Position numbers and translations under genes: made by a program. The notes beneath the pieces were generated by a model, which was not told where the DNA came from, did not search any database, and was given only the letters and a program-made list of their open reading frames with translations. Below, one piece after another: positions 40,554 to 54,500 of a stretch of 64,000 nucleotides of DNA. The first letter of the stretch is position 1, and each line of letters starts with the position of its first letter. The stretch is from NCBI RefSeq assembly GCF_014839805.1, contig NC_051138.1:2974983-3038982 (forward strand), in the 5' to 3' direction. This DNA is from Manduca sexta (lineage: Eukaryota; Arthropoda; Insecta; Lepidoptera; Sphingidae).

Positions 40554-41227
40554 TAGTAATTTGTGCTCGCAGCTTCGTCCGCGTGATGGAGTTTTCCGGG
40601 ATAAAAGTCCCACTTTACATTTTCCCGGGATAGAAAGTAGCCTATAACCTTCCCAGTGTCAACTATCCCCATACGAAACTTCATAAAGATGCGTTCAGTT
40701 GATTTAAAAAAAAAACGATAACATACAGAAAAGGGGACTTTGTTTTTAATATACGTATACTATGTATAGGTTACCAAAAAAGGCAAAGTTTATCTATATT
40801 AAATACTTAACGCGATAAATGTGTTTATTTTGATAAGACTTTGATTATATTCTAAAGTGTGCATCGTAAAAAAAACGTATCCGATTTAATTATATTTACG
40901 GCTCACTATTTTGATCATAGTGGTTTCCACATAAAAGGTAGATAGATGCTGTCGCCGACTTATTTAGGACTATACAACGGTTTAGGCAGCGTATGCCAAG
41001 AGACCATTTTTTTCCGACTTACTCGATATGTATTATCATATTATGACCAAATTACACAAAATCATTATATTACGAAATTATTATTGTAATCTATGTGTTA
41101 TTCTGATGTATATCCAATATCACTGTAAAGTTTCATCCACCTCCGTTCAGTAGTTTTTTCGTGAAAGAGGAACAAACATACATATGTATCCATCCTCACA
41201 AACTTTCGCATTTATAATATTAGTAGA
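40554..41227 (-). mobile_element. Non-autonomous Helitron-like element
   Basis: Reversed, the same length class as 20694-21344: it starts TCTACTAATATTATAAATGC (reading leftward from 41227) and ends in the GC hairpin region (gctcgcagcttcgtccgcg). It adjoins a SINE 1 copy. Confidence 0.6.
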
Positions 41228-41229
41228 AT

Positions 41230-41500
41230 ATAATATCAGCTCTGTATTATATACTACCGAAAGGGATTAGAAGCTAGTTCACCACACGACATTGCGGATT
41301 GGTAGTCATCACAAAGCCTTAAAATTCCTATACAGAACTTCGCATGTTTCCTCACGATTTTTTCCATTACCGTCAAACAAGCGATAATGCACAAAGAATA
41401 CACATATTTTTTAGAAAAGTCAGAGCTGTGTGCCCGTGGGATTCGAACCTGCGGGCATTCGTCTCGGCTGCCCGTTCCACCCCCAACAATGGTATCGCCC
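41230..41500 (-). repeat. SINE family 1, diverged copy
   Basis: 'taatatcagctctgtattat' to 'tgggattcgaacctgcgggc' and 'tctcggctgcccgttccacc'. The middle 'gaggcccgtgc' block is deleted. Confidence 0.65.
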
Positions 41501-42074
41501 GTTTTATGTAACTTATGTCGTAACTAAAAGAAGAATCGGACAAGTGCGAGTTGGACTTGTTCATCGAGGGTTCCGTACAAACTTGTAGGTAAGGTATGTT
41601 ACATAACTACTTAATAACTTGACTTAATTGCACTCTGCCTCTCCATCCCTAGATACGGTTCTTACGTCAACTGCAAATAATGAATTTGAAATCGTATTTT
41701 TTTATAAGAGTACATATATCGGTTTTTCAGATTTTTTCTTTTATATGTGTTGTAAGACATTGCTTCGTACAAAACATGATTCTAAATCAACGGGAATTAC
41801 CCTATAGATTTTGATTACGTTGTGAAATGGCACAATATGCGACATAAACAGTCATTTGCTTTAATGCGTTATCTTACAATTTTCATTGACAAGTTTCAGT
41901 ATTTGAAATAAATGGAACCTAACATAGATCTGCCAATTTCTGAGAAAAGGGTATTGACAGACACACAGATTAACTGACAATAGTTATCTTATACGGACGC
42001 GTTTATAGGCAGAGAATTCTAAAAATAGTATACGAGCAGTGTACCCTGTACATTGTTCAAGGATTGTAATAAGA

Positions 42075-42365
42075 AGATTGTATCCAGATTACTAGTGGTA
42101 GGTCTCTCATATGTGAGAGTCCGCCTAGGTAGGAACCACCGCAATGTTTATTTCTGCCGCTAAACACCAGTGTATAGTTACTATTATGTTCCGGTTTGAA
42201 GGACATTGTAGCCTGTACTAGACATAATAAGACTTAACATCTAATGTCTCAGGATGGTGAGCGCAGCTGAATACCAAACAATACTTTGCAATTTAAGGTG
42301 TTGGATGACGTTTCTACTGTTTATGGGCGATCGTATCGCTTACCAACAGGCAACAATAAAAAAAT
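42075..42365 (-). repeat. Repeat family 4, near full length
   Basis: Reversed: 'gtaggtctctcatatgtgag', 'agtccgcctaggtaggaacc', 'ctgtttatgggcgatcgtat'. It ends about 170 bp before the CYP4-c start codon, so it may lie in that gene's promoter. Confidence 0.65.
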
Positions 42366-42498
42366 ATATAAGAGAAGTTCTTTAATAAAAAAAATGGTTT
42401 ATATAAAGCGGCTATGTTGCTTATCCTTATCATTATAAATATATTATCATCTATAGTAATACACTCAGACTAAGCATTAAAGAAACTCATGTTATATT

Positions 42499-42503
42499 TC
42501 AGT
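42499..42503 (+). promoter_or_regulatory. Candidate arthropod initiator (TCAGT) of CYP4-c
   Basis: ATTTCAGTAGTTTG, 33 nt before the ATG. No TATA box at -30. Short motif, modest support. Confidence 0.3.
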
Positions 42504-42535
42504 AGTTTGACGCTGGCCGTCTTAAGCAGTTCGCA

Positions 42536-45500
42536 ATGTTTTCGTTCGTTTTAATAGTCTTGTTCATTTCTGTGATAATATTTGGTCTATATATAAGGTA
42601 CAGTCATGCTGGGCGGTTAATGGCCAAAATCCCTGGACCTAAAGGATTCTTTATCATCGGAAATACTTTGGCTATTGTCAGGGAACGAGGTACGTTATTA
42701 CATCATTTATTTATGTGTTTATTATATAAATGAATATGACCTTAATATGGTAATGAATTCTTATTTCCATTAAGCGTTGACGTAAAAATTAAATGCGGAA
42801 AATTATTATGTATTAGCATCTAATATTCGTGACAACATTGTCTATGGAACAATTAGCGATATTGCTCATGTCGCTTTACGGTTGAAGATTGCATTCCTGT
42901 TTTGCGGTGCAATGTGTCAAGCACTAATATTTTTTTTTTAAATAGGTATATAGATGTAAGTCATTTATAATATATGTATAATAATGATATTAGCCAGTAC
43001 CGAATTAAACTAGCGCAGGGCGCGTAACAAATTCCACGGAAGGGCCTTTGATTATCTTGAAAAAATTAAGCGATCACTTTTTGGGACTTCGAGTAAATTC
43101 ATGATAACACTTCTGAGGGACGGAGTGTTCTTTTCTGGATACACTTTGCCTATTGACATTCTTGCTAGCCGTTAGTTTGACACTGATATCAGCCCTGTAT
43201 TATGTACTGTGCACTGCTGACGGCGGACCTCCTCTTTTAACGAGAGAGATTAGTCTTAGTCCAGCACGCTGGCCTAGTGCGGATTGGGAGACTGCACATA
43301 CCTTAGAAATTCTTATGAAGAACTATATAGTTTTTTTATAGTAAATTATCACTATACTCCGTGAACTGGAGTACATACAAGTTTTCGAGTGCGTTTTTGA
43401 TTTTTTGTGAAGAGAAATGGGCACTAATAAGACACAGAGGTGATGTAAGCGACAGAATATGAACCTGGAGTAAAAAAATATTATGGTAAATAAATAATTG
43501 GAATATGTCAGACGTGATATTTTACCACTATGGATTATTGGACTACATACTATTTTGGTTATTTTGGGTAATACCGGAACATAGGGTTATCCCGTTGTTT
43601 CAAGATTACTGATAAACTGTTACTACTAATACTGGCAAACAAATGTTGTACATTAAAAGCGCTTCAGTCTTGTCTGTATTGGGACATGTTGAATTTACCA
43701 TCATATAACAACAGGATTACCAGGTGATCCAGTATTATCCCAACGTATGGTACAAACAAGCACTATTTCCTTCATATTTTTTTTATTCTAATCATATTAA
43801 CTTTTAATAATCTTCAAAGAAGGCCTTTTTAGGCGTCAAATATATTTAAAGTAAGATACACAATTCGCGGCGCGCATAATCAATTTTATATATCCATTTT
43901 TTTCTAGCACATTTTAATAAATTTAGATTAGCAAGCATTATTCAGTTAAAATTTTTATTAATACAATAGAAAAACTCGCAGTTCTTTATAATTTATTTTC
44001 CCACATTTTTATGTTCATATAATTATCATGCTTTAAGGATATATTTGGAGAAAAAAAGTGATGGAACAGCTAGTATTCAATAAAATTTATTAAATTTATT
44101 GACGCGCAGAGCAATAAATTTCTGCGGTGTTTTGTTATTAAAAATATAGTAGGCATGTTTATAATGAATGATTCAATCACCTTGACTCGGTAATCGCGGA
44201 ATGACATGTAAGTGTGACATAGCAAAGTCAGTCTTAATATTTATTAATGACTAGCTTTTGCTCGCGGCTTCGCCCGCGTGAAGGAGTTTTCCGGGATAAT
44301 TTATTTTTCCGACTTACTTGATATGTATCGTTATTATGACCAAAGTACACAACATCATTATAAATTGTAGCTTATATGTTATTCTTATATATAATCAATA
44401 TTACTGTAGAGTTTCATCCAAATCCGTGCAGTAGTTTTTTCGTGAAAGAGGAACAAACATACATTCGTCCTCACAAACTTTCGCATTTATAATATTAGTA
44501 GGATAATATCAGCCCTGTCTGTACACATATTATATACTGTATTACAGCTAGCTACGGCCTCCTTTACTACTGAGAGGGTTTAGTCGACTACGCTGGCCTA
44601 GTCCGGATTGGTAGACTTCACATACCCTTAGAAATCTTACACAGAACTTCCCAGGTAGGCAGGTTTTCTCACGACGTTTTCTTTCACTGTTAAAACAAGC
44701 GGTAATTCATAAAGAATATATCTTTAAAAAAGTCTGGGGTGCGTGCCCTTGGGTTTTGAACCTGCGGACATTCGTTTCAGTAGTTCATTTCACTCCGAAC
44801 TAGGCTATTGCCGTTTAGTATCATAGTCGTTATTTTTGTGTCGAATACATTCAAATTGAAGAGTTTTTATATTTAAACCAGTTACAAATTATAAATTAAT
44901 TAATTAAATTGTAGTATTTTAATATTTCGTAAACAAAAGGGAGTAAGTATAATATTATTATTATTGAAGCAAAAGGACAAGAACGGTCCTGTAATATCTA
45001 CGTTACATGTTCATCATCATCATCTCAGCCACAGGAAGTCCACTGCTGAACATAGGCCTCCCCCAAGGATCTCCACGTCGACCTGTTGGAAGCGGCCTGC
45101 ATCCAGCGACTTCCTGCGACCTTAGCCAGGTCGTCCGTCCACCTTGTAGGACTTGAGGTTACATGTTATCATAATATATTTATGTAATAATAATCACGCA
45201 TTCCTTTGCGACATAAAATGAGCAACGAGGGGTTTGATATAACACGGAAGTAGTAACGTGACCTTTTGATCGCACTCTTGAATTTTTAACCGACTACAAA
45301 AAAGAGGCGAGGTTATCAATTCGACATGTTAATATTACTTATGTCTTGGTTACCAATTTGGGAGTCCTTGGCTAATTAAAATTGCTAGCTAAGCTAAAAT
45401 ACGTGAACAAATATACAAAAACATGTTTAATTTTAATAAGGCTCCCAGTCCAAAATTGTCGATATCTGTGGCTCGACGTTATCGATCGGCGATATCGACA

Positions 45501-48500
45501 ATAATAATGACATCAATAGTTCTTTAAGTCGACAATGCACGGCCGGCTCAATTTTGTCATAACGCCATTTTGAATAAATGATCCTAATAACTTTTTCGAT
45601 CTAACGCGAAATAGACAACCAGAACTAAGTTTTTTTGACACGCTTACAAATTATATATTTTTATTGAATCATACTCGGAGTCGGATTGAATATTAAGATT
45701 GGGAAAATTTATTGAAAACGGCTGGTAGAAGAGAAAAAAGCGATCAGTATGAAGCGACAAACTGTTGTGAATTATGATTTTAAATATAATATATTGAATG
45801 TCAGCCTTCTGAGCCTTTACATTTAGAAGATGAAAATGTAATTTGTAAGACATTCAAAATCATTCTCGCTAGTAATTAGTCAAAACAATGACTTAATAAA
45901 TTTTATAATCTTATCTGGAAACTGAACATTGTATCAGAATGTGGGAAAATTGTATTGTAATCATGAATTTGTTTTTCTAATTTTATTTGTCTAGTAATTG
46001 ATAAAAAGAGTTAATTATAGCTTACAGAAAATAAAATTTTAAATGTGTTGTCTTTGTATTATGTAGCTAGAGCAATAATTGCTAATGTTTGAATTGATCG
46101 TTAGAACTTTTGGGTAAAACACAAAATGTTATTGTTTAGCATATAATAATAATATCAATGTACCTACTGTTCTACTGCTGGGCACGGGCCTCCTCTACTA
46201 CTGAGAGGGATAAGGCCTTAGTCTACCACGCTTGCCTAGTGTGAATTGGTAGACTTCATAGACCTACTAAATTCGTATAGAGAACTTCTCAGGTTGCAGA
46301 TTTCTTCTGATGTTTTCCTTCATCGTTAAGGCAAGTGATAATTCACAAAGATTGCTTATAGTTTTAGTGCAATTGTAGGACTTGTTTCGGCGCAGAATTT
46401 TGCTTGCGGGCAATTGTAGGCGAACAAATTTCTTGTCTTTAAATTTACTTATTGAAATAAAATCCTCGGTAAAATTGATGAGGGCAGGGTATATATATGC
46501 CAGCGTTTCCGTGGGTCAGTTAACATATCAAAAATAAATCAAGAAGATTCTGAAAAAAATACTGATGTCCCAACTTCTATTACTATACTGGTAATGTTTA
46601 GCTTATAAATTTCTCGAACTTTCCGAAGCAACAGAGCTCGAAATATTATTTGATGGACCAACTGGAGGCGTCATTCGGTGATAACAAAGTCACTGATGGT
46701 GGTTAGGTTCATGTTGAAAATGTTATTACATATACACCCATAATCTAAATAAAATCTGGATTTTATCTATCTTCTACGCAATAGCAGCCTTAACTAAGGC
46801 AAGGCTTGTACGACAAATGTTTGCGAAGACTTTTTATCTGATTACCAAAGGTAATTTTTTCTTTGGCCTTGCAAGAGTGTGACCCGTCGAAGTCTGAGGA
46901 CCTGGACGGCGGCCCCGTTCGCTATACCAATGCCATCAATGCTACCGTATGTCTTATCGCCATTGTAATAACTGTCATATTCCTAGGATTGTTATACAAT
47001 TATTTATCATTTCAGACGATTTATTCAACTATGGTCGTGAACTATACGCGAAATATGGTAAACTCAGCAAGATCACCGGCTTCCACATCAGAGGGGTCAA
47101 CGTTTACTCCCCTGAAGATGCCGAAGTAAGTATCCAAAACTTTTTATCGACGAAACCACGTAAACTCTATTTTGGTACCTAGGCGTGATGATCAAATTAA
47201 GAGAGCCACGATGGCCATCGTCTATATCCGGCTTCAAAACCGGCTTAAATAAGTCGATTGGTGAGGGATAAATATTATAATTTTAAGGGTGTGTGTAGTC
47301 TATCAATCCGCATTAGGCCAGCGTTGTGGACTAAGGCCTAATCCCTCTCAGTAGTAGAGGAGGCCCGTGCCCAGCACTGGGACAGTATGTAATACAGGGC
47401 TGATATTATATAAATATATTCTCCCACCAGTCATCATTCTACCAAGACTCCACTCATTATCAGGTTTTTTTTACATTTACATATTTTATTTTACAACCGC
47501 ATTCGAGAGCATAATATTAACTTAATGACAAGCGACACGACTTCTATAAACAATGCCATTAATTCAGAGAACATGTATATGACATTTGATGATATTTGAC
47601 TGCGATACTTATTGTGAAAGAAATGATCCTTTAACACTTAACACTAATAAAGTTTTTATATTTCTTAACATGCAGCTTACTGTAAATTAAAACCACGGCA
47701 GCTATTGACAGGAACGCTGGCAAAGAGAATTATTATATTTGAACCCTGGGATTACAATATCTTTCTCATTTTTTACCAACGAAAAAACGGAGGAGGTTCT
47801 CAATACGACTCGTATCTTTTTTTACGTTAGACCACGCATAGCTGTTGACAGAGTAGACCAATTATGATAATTCTCTTTTTTTATTTGCAGACAATATTGT
47901 CCTCACCGCGTTATAATGAAAAACAAATACCGTACATATTTTTAGAGCCGTGGCTCGGTGATGGATTGCTAATTAGTAAGGGTAAGTAGCTTTTAGACAT
48001 TAAAATAAAACTTTTTTTTTTTATAATTATACATTTTTTTATTTAGCTGTTGTCGGTCCTATCTACGCAGAATGACCTCTCAGTGTCTTGACTTTTAGAC
48101 TTTATACATATCAATTACAAATATGATTATCAGGGTAGCTCTTAAAAATGGTATAAATCTTTCACAAGTCTTGCCCAGCAATTTTATAAGCGCCAATTTG
48201 TGAAGACGTAGTGGTTCACAAATATCTCATATTCTCATTCAAATTATATTTGCTTCGGAAAGATATTTACCGCGTAGAAACGTTAACAAAAGGTTATATA
48301 ATCAAATAGTAATTATGTATATATATTTCAAGTCAAAGTTTTACCGTCAGAGTAGGTACATACATTTTATCCAATCGTATTTAAATAGGTGAAAAATGGC
48401 ACGACCGAAGAAAAATGTTGACGCCTGCTTTCCACTTCAACATTCTGAAGAAATTCACAAAAGTATTCTGCGAAGAGACGGAGGAATTCTTAAATTTGGT

Positions 48501-51500
48501 TAAAGAGGAAACGAAAAAGGACAAAACAGAAATAATGCCGTTGATTATGAAATCAACGATCAGGATTATGTGCGGTAAGGTTTTGAAGCAAAGGGTTTTA
48601 TAGTTCTGAAGCTTATATAACTAAATTGAATGCAGCATCACCCATAAGTCTAAATTACAAAATAACGTATGTTACTAAACAAAGCTCGTCACCCTAAGAT
48701 GGTATTTTTTAATGTTGAGTAATAAATATATTTAGTCTTTTAATCCGATACAAAAGAGTCGCCGAACTGCTGCCTAGCTAAGTATATATTTTTTATACTT
48801 TGAATGACGAGACGAGTTTGCCGTTCGCCTGATGATAAGCGATACGACCGCCCATAAACAGTAGAAACACCATCCAACACCTTGAATTGCAAATTATTGT
48901 TTGGTATTCCACCGCGCTCATCATCATGTTAAGCCATCCTGGGACATGATATGTTAAGTCATATTATATCCAGTTGTTACATTGGCTACTATGCCCTTCA
49001 AACCGGAATGCAACAGTGACTACACGCTGCTGCTTGGCGGCAGAAAAAGAAATTCCAGTGGAATCTAACCAGGCGGACTCTCACATATGAGAGATCTACC
49101 ATCAGTAAAAATAAACCATGTTAAACTGTCGTTACGAAAGACTTCTCATCCAATGATTGTATCTCTTCCATTTTCTAGAAACTTCAATGGGTACCAGCAT
49201 GGACGAAGACATTCATACAGTATTAAAAAAATATCTGAAAGCGATCCATGTGCTGGGCGAATGCGTCGTCTATAGATTCTCCAGAAGCTGGTTTTATACC
49301 AATTTTACATTCTTCTTAAGCAAAGTCGCGGGAATCCAGAGACGTGCAGTCAAAGACCTGCATATTTTCACTAAGCAGATCATCCAAGAGAGAAGAAGGT
49401 ATAGGAAACAGGGAAAAATAGTTGATATTAACGATGATGATGAAGTATACGGTAAGAAAAGTCGGATGGCAATGCTGGATCTGTTGCTGGAGCAGGAGAA
49501 GCTGGGGAATATCGACGAGGACGGAATCCGGGAGGAAGTAGACACATTCATGTTTGAGGTAAAGTAAAGTAACAGAATATTTTCGTTAATCAGACAGTTC
49601 GTCATAAAATTATAAACTTAATTTTATAACGTGTCATATACGCGTGGCATAGACTCCACAGCATGCGAAAGAGAGATATAAGATTGTAAGTTCAAGAAAT
49701 CTCGACCACTTTCTGTCTCTGTCCCTCGACCCTTTCTTTATTTGTCTGAATCATCTGACCTTTTATGCGCTTATCGAACAGGAATATTACATGAGTACTA
49801 GTATTCAATTTTCCTAGACTTCTAAGGTAGGTCAACGGAAATCTGAATATTATTATGGAATATTTTCCAGGAATGATTGTTTTCAAGGAGTCGCGTATGG
49901 TTGTCTACTTATTTAGGTGTATAAAACAAAACTGATTTTAAAATTATGATATTTCTTTGTGTGAATAAATTGACGGATGCGCTTGATTATTACAAGCATA
50001 TTTTTTGCGCGCAAACTAAAATAGAGCTTACGATATCCATATTAATTAGTCATTTTAAACCATGGAATTATACAAACTATTAACTGCTTCATTATAACAT
50101 AACTGCTATATTCATAAAAAAGGATTAATTACTTTAAAAAAAATTACTTATCAACTTTAAAAAGGAAGTATATAGTTAGATTTTTCTTCACATGCCTAAA
50201 AATTTGAGCTAAATACAAACTTTTTCTTATACAAATATTATACATAGCTTTTGTCCGCGACTTCGCTCCAATGAAAACAGTTTTTCCGCGATAAATATTT
50301 TCATAGATAAAATGTAGCCACAACACTCAGGAGCAGAACCTGTAGCTTCCGATTAGTAAAAAAATCAAAAATCGGTTTACTAGTTCCTGAGATTAGCGCG
50401 TTAAAACAAATAACCAAACAAAATCTTTAGCTACATACATAATTCACACTCTTAATAAATTAATGACCCATTCCAAAATTGACAAATTTAGTTTTTTCCC
50501 TATTTTTCATTCTATAGGTTTCATTATTTACTTACCTTTAATAACCTCAATTTTATAGCAACTTCAAAAAAAAAAGGTAGCAAACAAAAGTTATTTTTCC
50601 GACGACTGCCGCAAATAAACAATTTTGAAATAGGTCACTATTTTATTAGGAGTGCGATATATGAAGTATAGGTATACACAATTATACTTTGTTATTACAT
50701 TGTCTTCAATATCTTGAGTTGTATTATTGTATATAAATATTTAAGGTATATTGCTATTGATATCGGTCAGCGACTTCTGCGGACTAAAAATAGATATATT
50801 ACCACGCCCTAATATGTTGTTTAACTGTAATTTTACTAAGTACCGACAACTTCATGATAAAATCGCAATAGTAATGGAGAGTTAATTTGTCCCCAGGGCC
50901 ATGACACCACCTCCATGCTCCTCACTTTTATGATCATGAGGATCGCTAATGAACAACACGTTCAGGTAAGTTTTCCTATGCATACTATTTAATTTTTATT
51001 TAGATATATGGCAGATTTTGACTTGGAATTAGGGGCCGTTCAAATATTACGTATCGCAATTTTTGAAGGTTTTTTATTTATAGTATGTACGCATGTACTA
51101 TAATTAATATACATTTATAAAGATAAGCATCTTTATTAAAAATAACCTAACATACAATTTTATAATGCCATTCGCTTTTATGGCGGCAAGGCAACAGTGA
51201 CTATATTCTTTTATCTAACAAAAAGTATCCTTTAACATTTATATTTTAGTTTTGGTCACCATCATTGTTATTTTTAAAATATAAATGTAATAATTAGTAA
51301 TATTAAGTATACGTAAATATGTTCGCTATGCTTCTTATCTTTCTCTTAACATAGTATATAATGAACATATAATATATCGATCACACTAAAGTCTATATTG
51401 ATGTGTTTGATGATGTGATTCATCTAATTTATCTTCCTGTATTATATCGGTGTGTTTGCTGTATTTAACCAAGATCCATGGCACCCTTGACAGATATTAC

Positions 51501-54500
51501 AAATGGTGGCCAATTTATAGCCACCTTTTTATATGAAAGACGCCTTGTAGAACTGATTCTCAAGGAGGAAGATTTATCTATTCATCATTATGGGGATCGT
51601 TTATGGAATTTGTTGTGTTCCAATTCTTTTATGTTTATATGCATATTAAATATTTTTAAGTTGTCGGTGTCCAATTTAAATTGAGCGTGGTTATTGTTTC
51701 TCACTTAGAGGGCAATTTAAACAGGCATCTACCACTACAAAAAGAATATGATGTTCTTTATAAACATAAAAACACGAATTGAAAAGATTGTGTGTGTACA
51801 ATTTAATAATTATTTTGGATTGTAGTTATCTTTAGAGTCCGTTTTTCTTTTGTTAAATAGTTTTGCATTATATTATTTTGCAGGACTTAATATACGAGGA
51901 AATGCAGCGCATTTTCGGCGATTCCCGTCGGAGTCCCACGATGGAGGATTTCAGCGAAATGAAGTACTTAGAATGTTGTATTAAAGAAGCCTTGAGGCTG
52001 TACCCGAGCGTGCCTTTCATGTCGCGGATACTTAACGAAGAAGTCACTTTAAGTGAGTAAATATATGTATAATAATATTTCTAACCCGAATTCGACGTAC
52101 AGCGGCGATAGCCTAGTTGGTTGTGGAACGGACTGTCGAGACGATTGTCCGCAGGTTCAAAACCCAAGGGCACACACCTCTGATTTTTGTAAAAATTATG
52201 TTAGTATTCTTTCTACATTATCGCTTGTTTTAACGGTGAAGGAAAACACTGTGAGGAAACCGGCATACCCGAGAAGTTCTCTATAGAAATTTCGAAGATG
52301 TGTGAAATCTACCAATCCGCACTAGGCCAGCGTGGTGGACTAAGGCCTAATCCCTCTCAGTAGTAGAGGAGGCCCGTGCCCAACAGTGGGACAGTATATG
52401 ATACAGGGCTGACATTATTAAATTCGACGTACTGTATAGATCACATGTTAAGAAAACGATAACTTTGAACCAGTAATCTTGTATAGTACATATTAATATA
52501 TTTATTACGGGCACAGCTAATTACCCTATCCACCTGGTGGTAAGGGAAGTGGATTAGAATATAGATTGACGAGAAATGATTGACCCTTGCCAATCGACAC
52601 AATTATGCCGACCTTTTAGAAACGGAATATATACAGGCTGATCCCGGAACGCGATACATCTAGGAACGTGGACTGTTAGAGGTTTTACAACTTGTGTACA
52701 TAGTCGTTGGCCGGGTGTATTAATATACAATGATATGAATATTACCTACTTACCAGTAAATTTGTGGTGAACGGTAAAATATTCTTGCCCTTTCAACTTA
52801 GAAAGGAAGAACGCAAAACATCTTTTGCCTAGTTGGGTGATGCACAACAAAATTTACAAACAATTTAGATACCTATGAGGTAGAGAATAAAATACATTTT
52901 TTATAGTAAGTCGGGTACCTAGAAACTTTACTCAGATAGTCACCCCTATGTGGGTGGAATATGTCATAACAAAACAGTGGCAATGGGATCTAGATCAACA
53001 TAATATGCCGAACAGGAATTGGTTAATTTCCTTTCACACTTAGTGTATTGAATTCGAAAATTCAAAGCCAAAGATTTGTAAATCTTTGGGTTGATACATA
53101 TGGTATGCTAAAACTGATCTCTCTAAACCTATAACGAACTCTCTAACCTAGAAATTCAAACAATAAAAGATGATAAATTTAACTCTTTTTAGGTGGATAC
53201 AAAGTTCCAGAAGGAACGCAATGCAATATTCACGTATTCGACATCCACCGATTGGAGGAGTACTATCCGGAACCTGAGAAGTTCGTTCCAGAAAGGTTTC
53301 TCGCAGAAAATAAGAGCACCCGTCATCCGTTTGCCTACATACCCTTTAGCGCAGGACCGAGAAACTGTATAGGTAAATATTGATTTTTTTTAACGAAATT
53401 CTTTAACGCTGCTTGTGGTAACGGTAATTCAGGAGAAAATGTAACGTCACGTAAGATCTTTGCGTTATACCTCTTGCATACGCCTTTCTCTTCCTCTCAT
53501 TATGTATTTTTTTGAGTCAGCATATTTGCACTCGTTCTATTCATTCCATATATTTACAGCCCACAACGTCACGACGAATATGCAAAAATAAAAAAATATA
53601 TAATTGTTTTAAAAAACAATTTATGTATTTTTGGATACTACACTATCAAAATGATGCCTTTAAATTGAATTTTTAATACCATTGTTGCAAATTAATATGT
53701 GTATATGTTATATGTTTACTTTCGGAGGAAATGACAACTTTTTACATACTACTATGCACTAATGCACTATGCGTAAGCGGCGATAGCCTAGTTGGGTGTG
53801 GAACGGACTGCCGAGACGAATGTCCGCAGGTTCAAATCCCAAGGGCACACACCTCTGACTTTTCTAAAATCATGTGTGTATTCTTTGTGAATTTATCGTT
53901 CGCTTTAACGGTGAAGGAAAACATCGTGAGGAAACCTGCACATCTGAGAAGTCCCCTGTAGGAATTTCGAAGGTGTGTGAAGTCCACCAATCCGCACTAG
54001 GCCAGCGTGGTGGACTAAGGCCTAATCCCTCTCAGTAGTAGAGGAGGCCCGTGCTCAGCAGTGGGCAAGTATATAATACAGAGCTGATATTATTATTATA
54101 TTATTACTATGCACTATTGAAAATTAGCCCTTAGCAAAAATATTAAACAGTAGAGTTAGTTATAGACCGGATATCAGGACCAGATTTGTGCCTCAAAGGT
54201 TATTACAATATACCAATAGGTAATAAGTCGTTGTCTTAATTGAAATGTCCGTGTAATAGAAAAAATAAGATATTATTTACGCAAAATTATTGTATGACAA
54301 TCTTCTCAACGTCCGCTCTATACAATCTTAGAACTCTGGGCCTTATATTAATCGTAGGTACTAATTGAGAGTAATTTTAGAAAAAAATAATTTAATATAG
54401 CAACTCGCATTACATTAAAAAAAATCATACATTCAGAGTATATTTTTTCCAGGTCAGAGATTCGCTATGCTGGAAATAAAGACGATGATGTCGGGACTGA

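Larger units (their letters stand above)
39794..42498. other. Intergenic region between CYP4-b and CYP4-c
   Basis: Occupied by repeat family 3 (40095-40340), a reversed Helitron-like element (40554-41227), an adjoining SINE 1 copy (41230-41500) and a reversed repeat family 4 copy (42075-42365). Positions 41510-42070 show nothing recognisable. No gene. Confidence 0.5.
42690..47015 (+). other. Intron 1 of CYP4-c
   Basis: Contains SINE 1 fragments (43185-43345, 44504-44830, 46150-46350), a deleted Helitron-like element, an RTE LINE C-terminus and a promoter-like element at 46490-46520 followed by short coding-like segments. Positions 43400-44200 and 45530-46140 are AT-rich and unassigned. Confidence 0.5.

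Noticed and set aside
46863..47129. Read-through of a hydrophobic frame into CYP4-c exon 2 as an alternative membrane anchor
   Set aside because: The frame entering 47016 is not the P450 frame, and a phase-1 junction is required; exon 1 at 42536-42689 fits exactly.
53775..53860. tRNA-like sequences with A and B boxes (also at 21582, 52101, 61600)
   Set aside because: They are the heads of SINEs with 3' tails and target duplications; they do not fold into complete cloverleaves with an anticodon stem.
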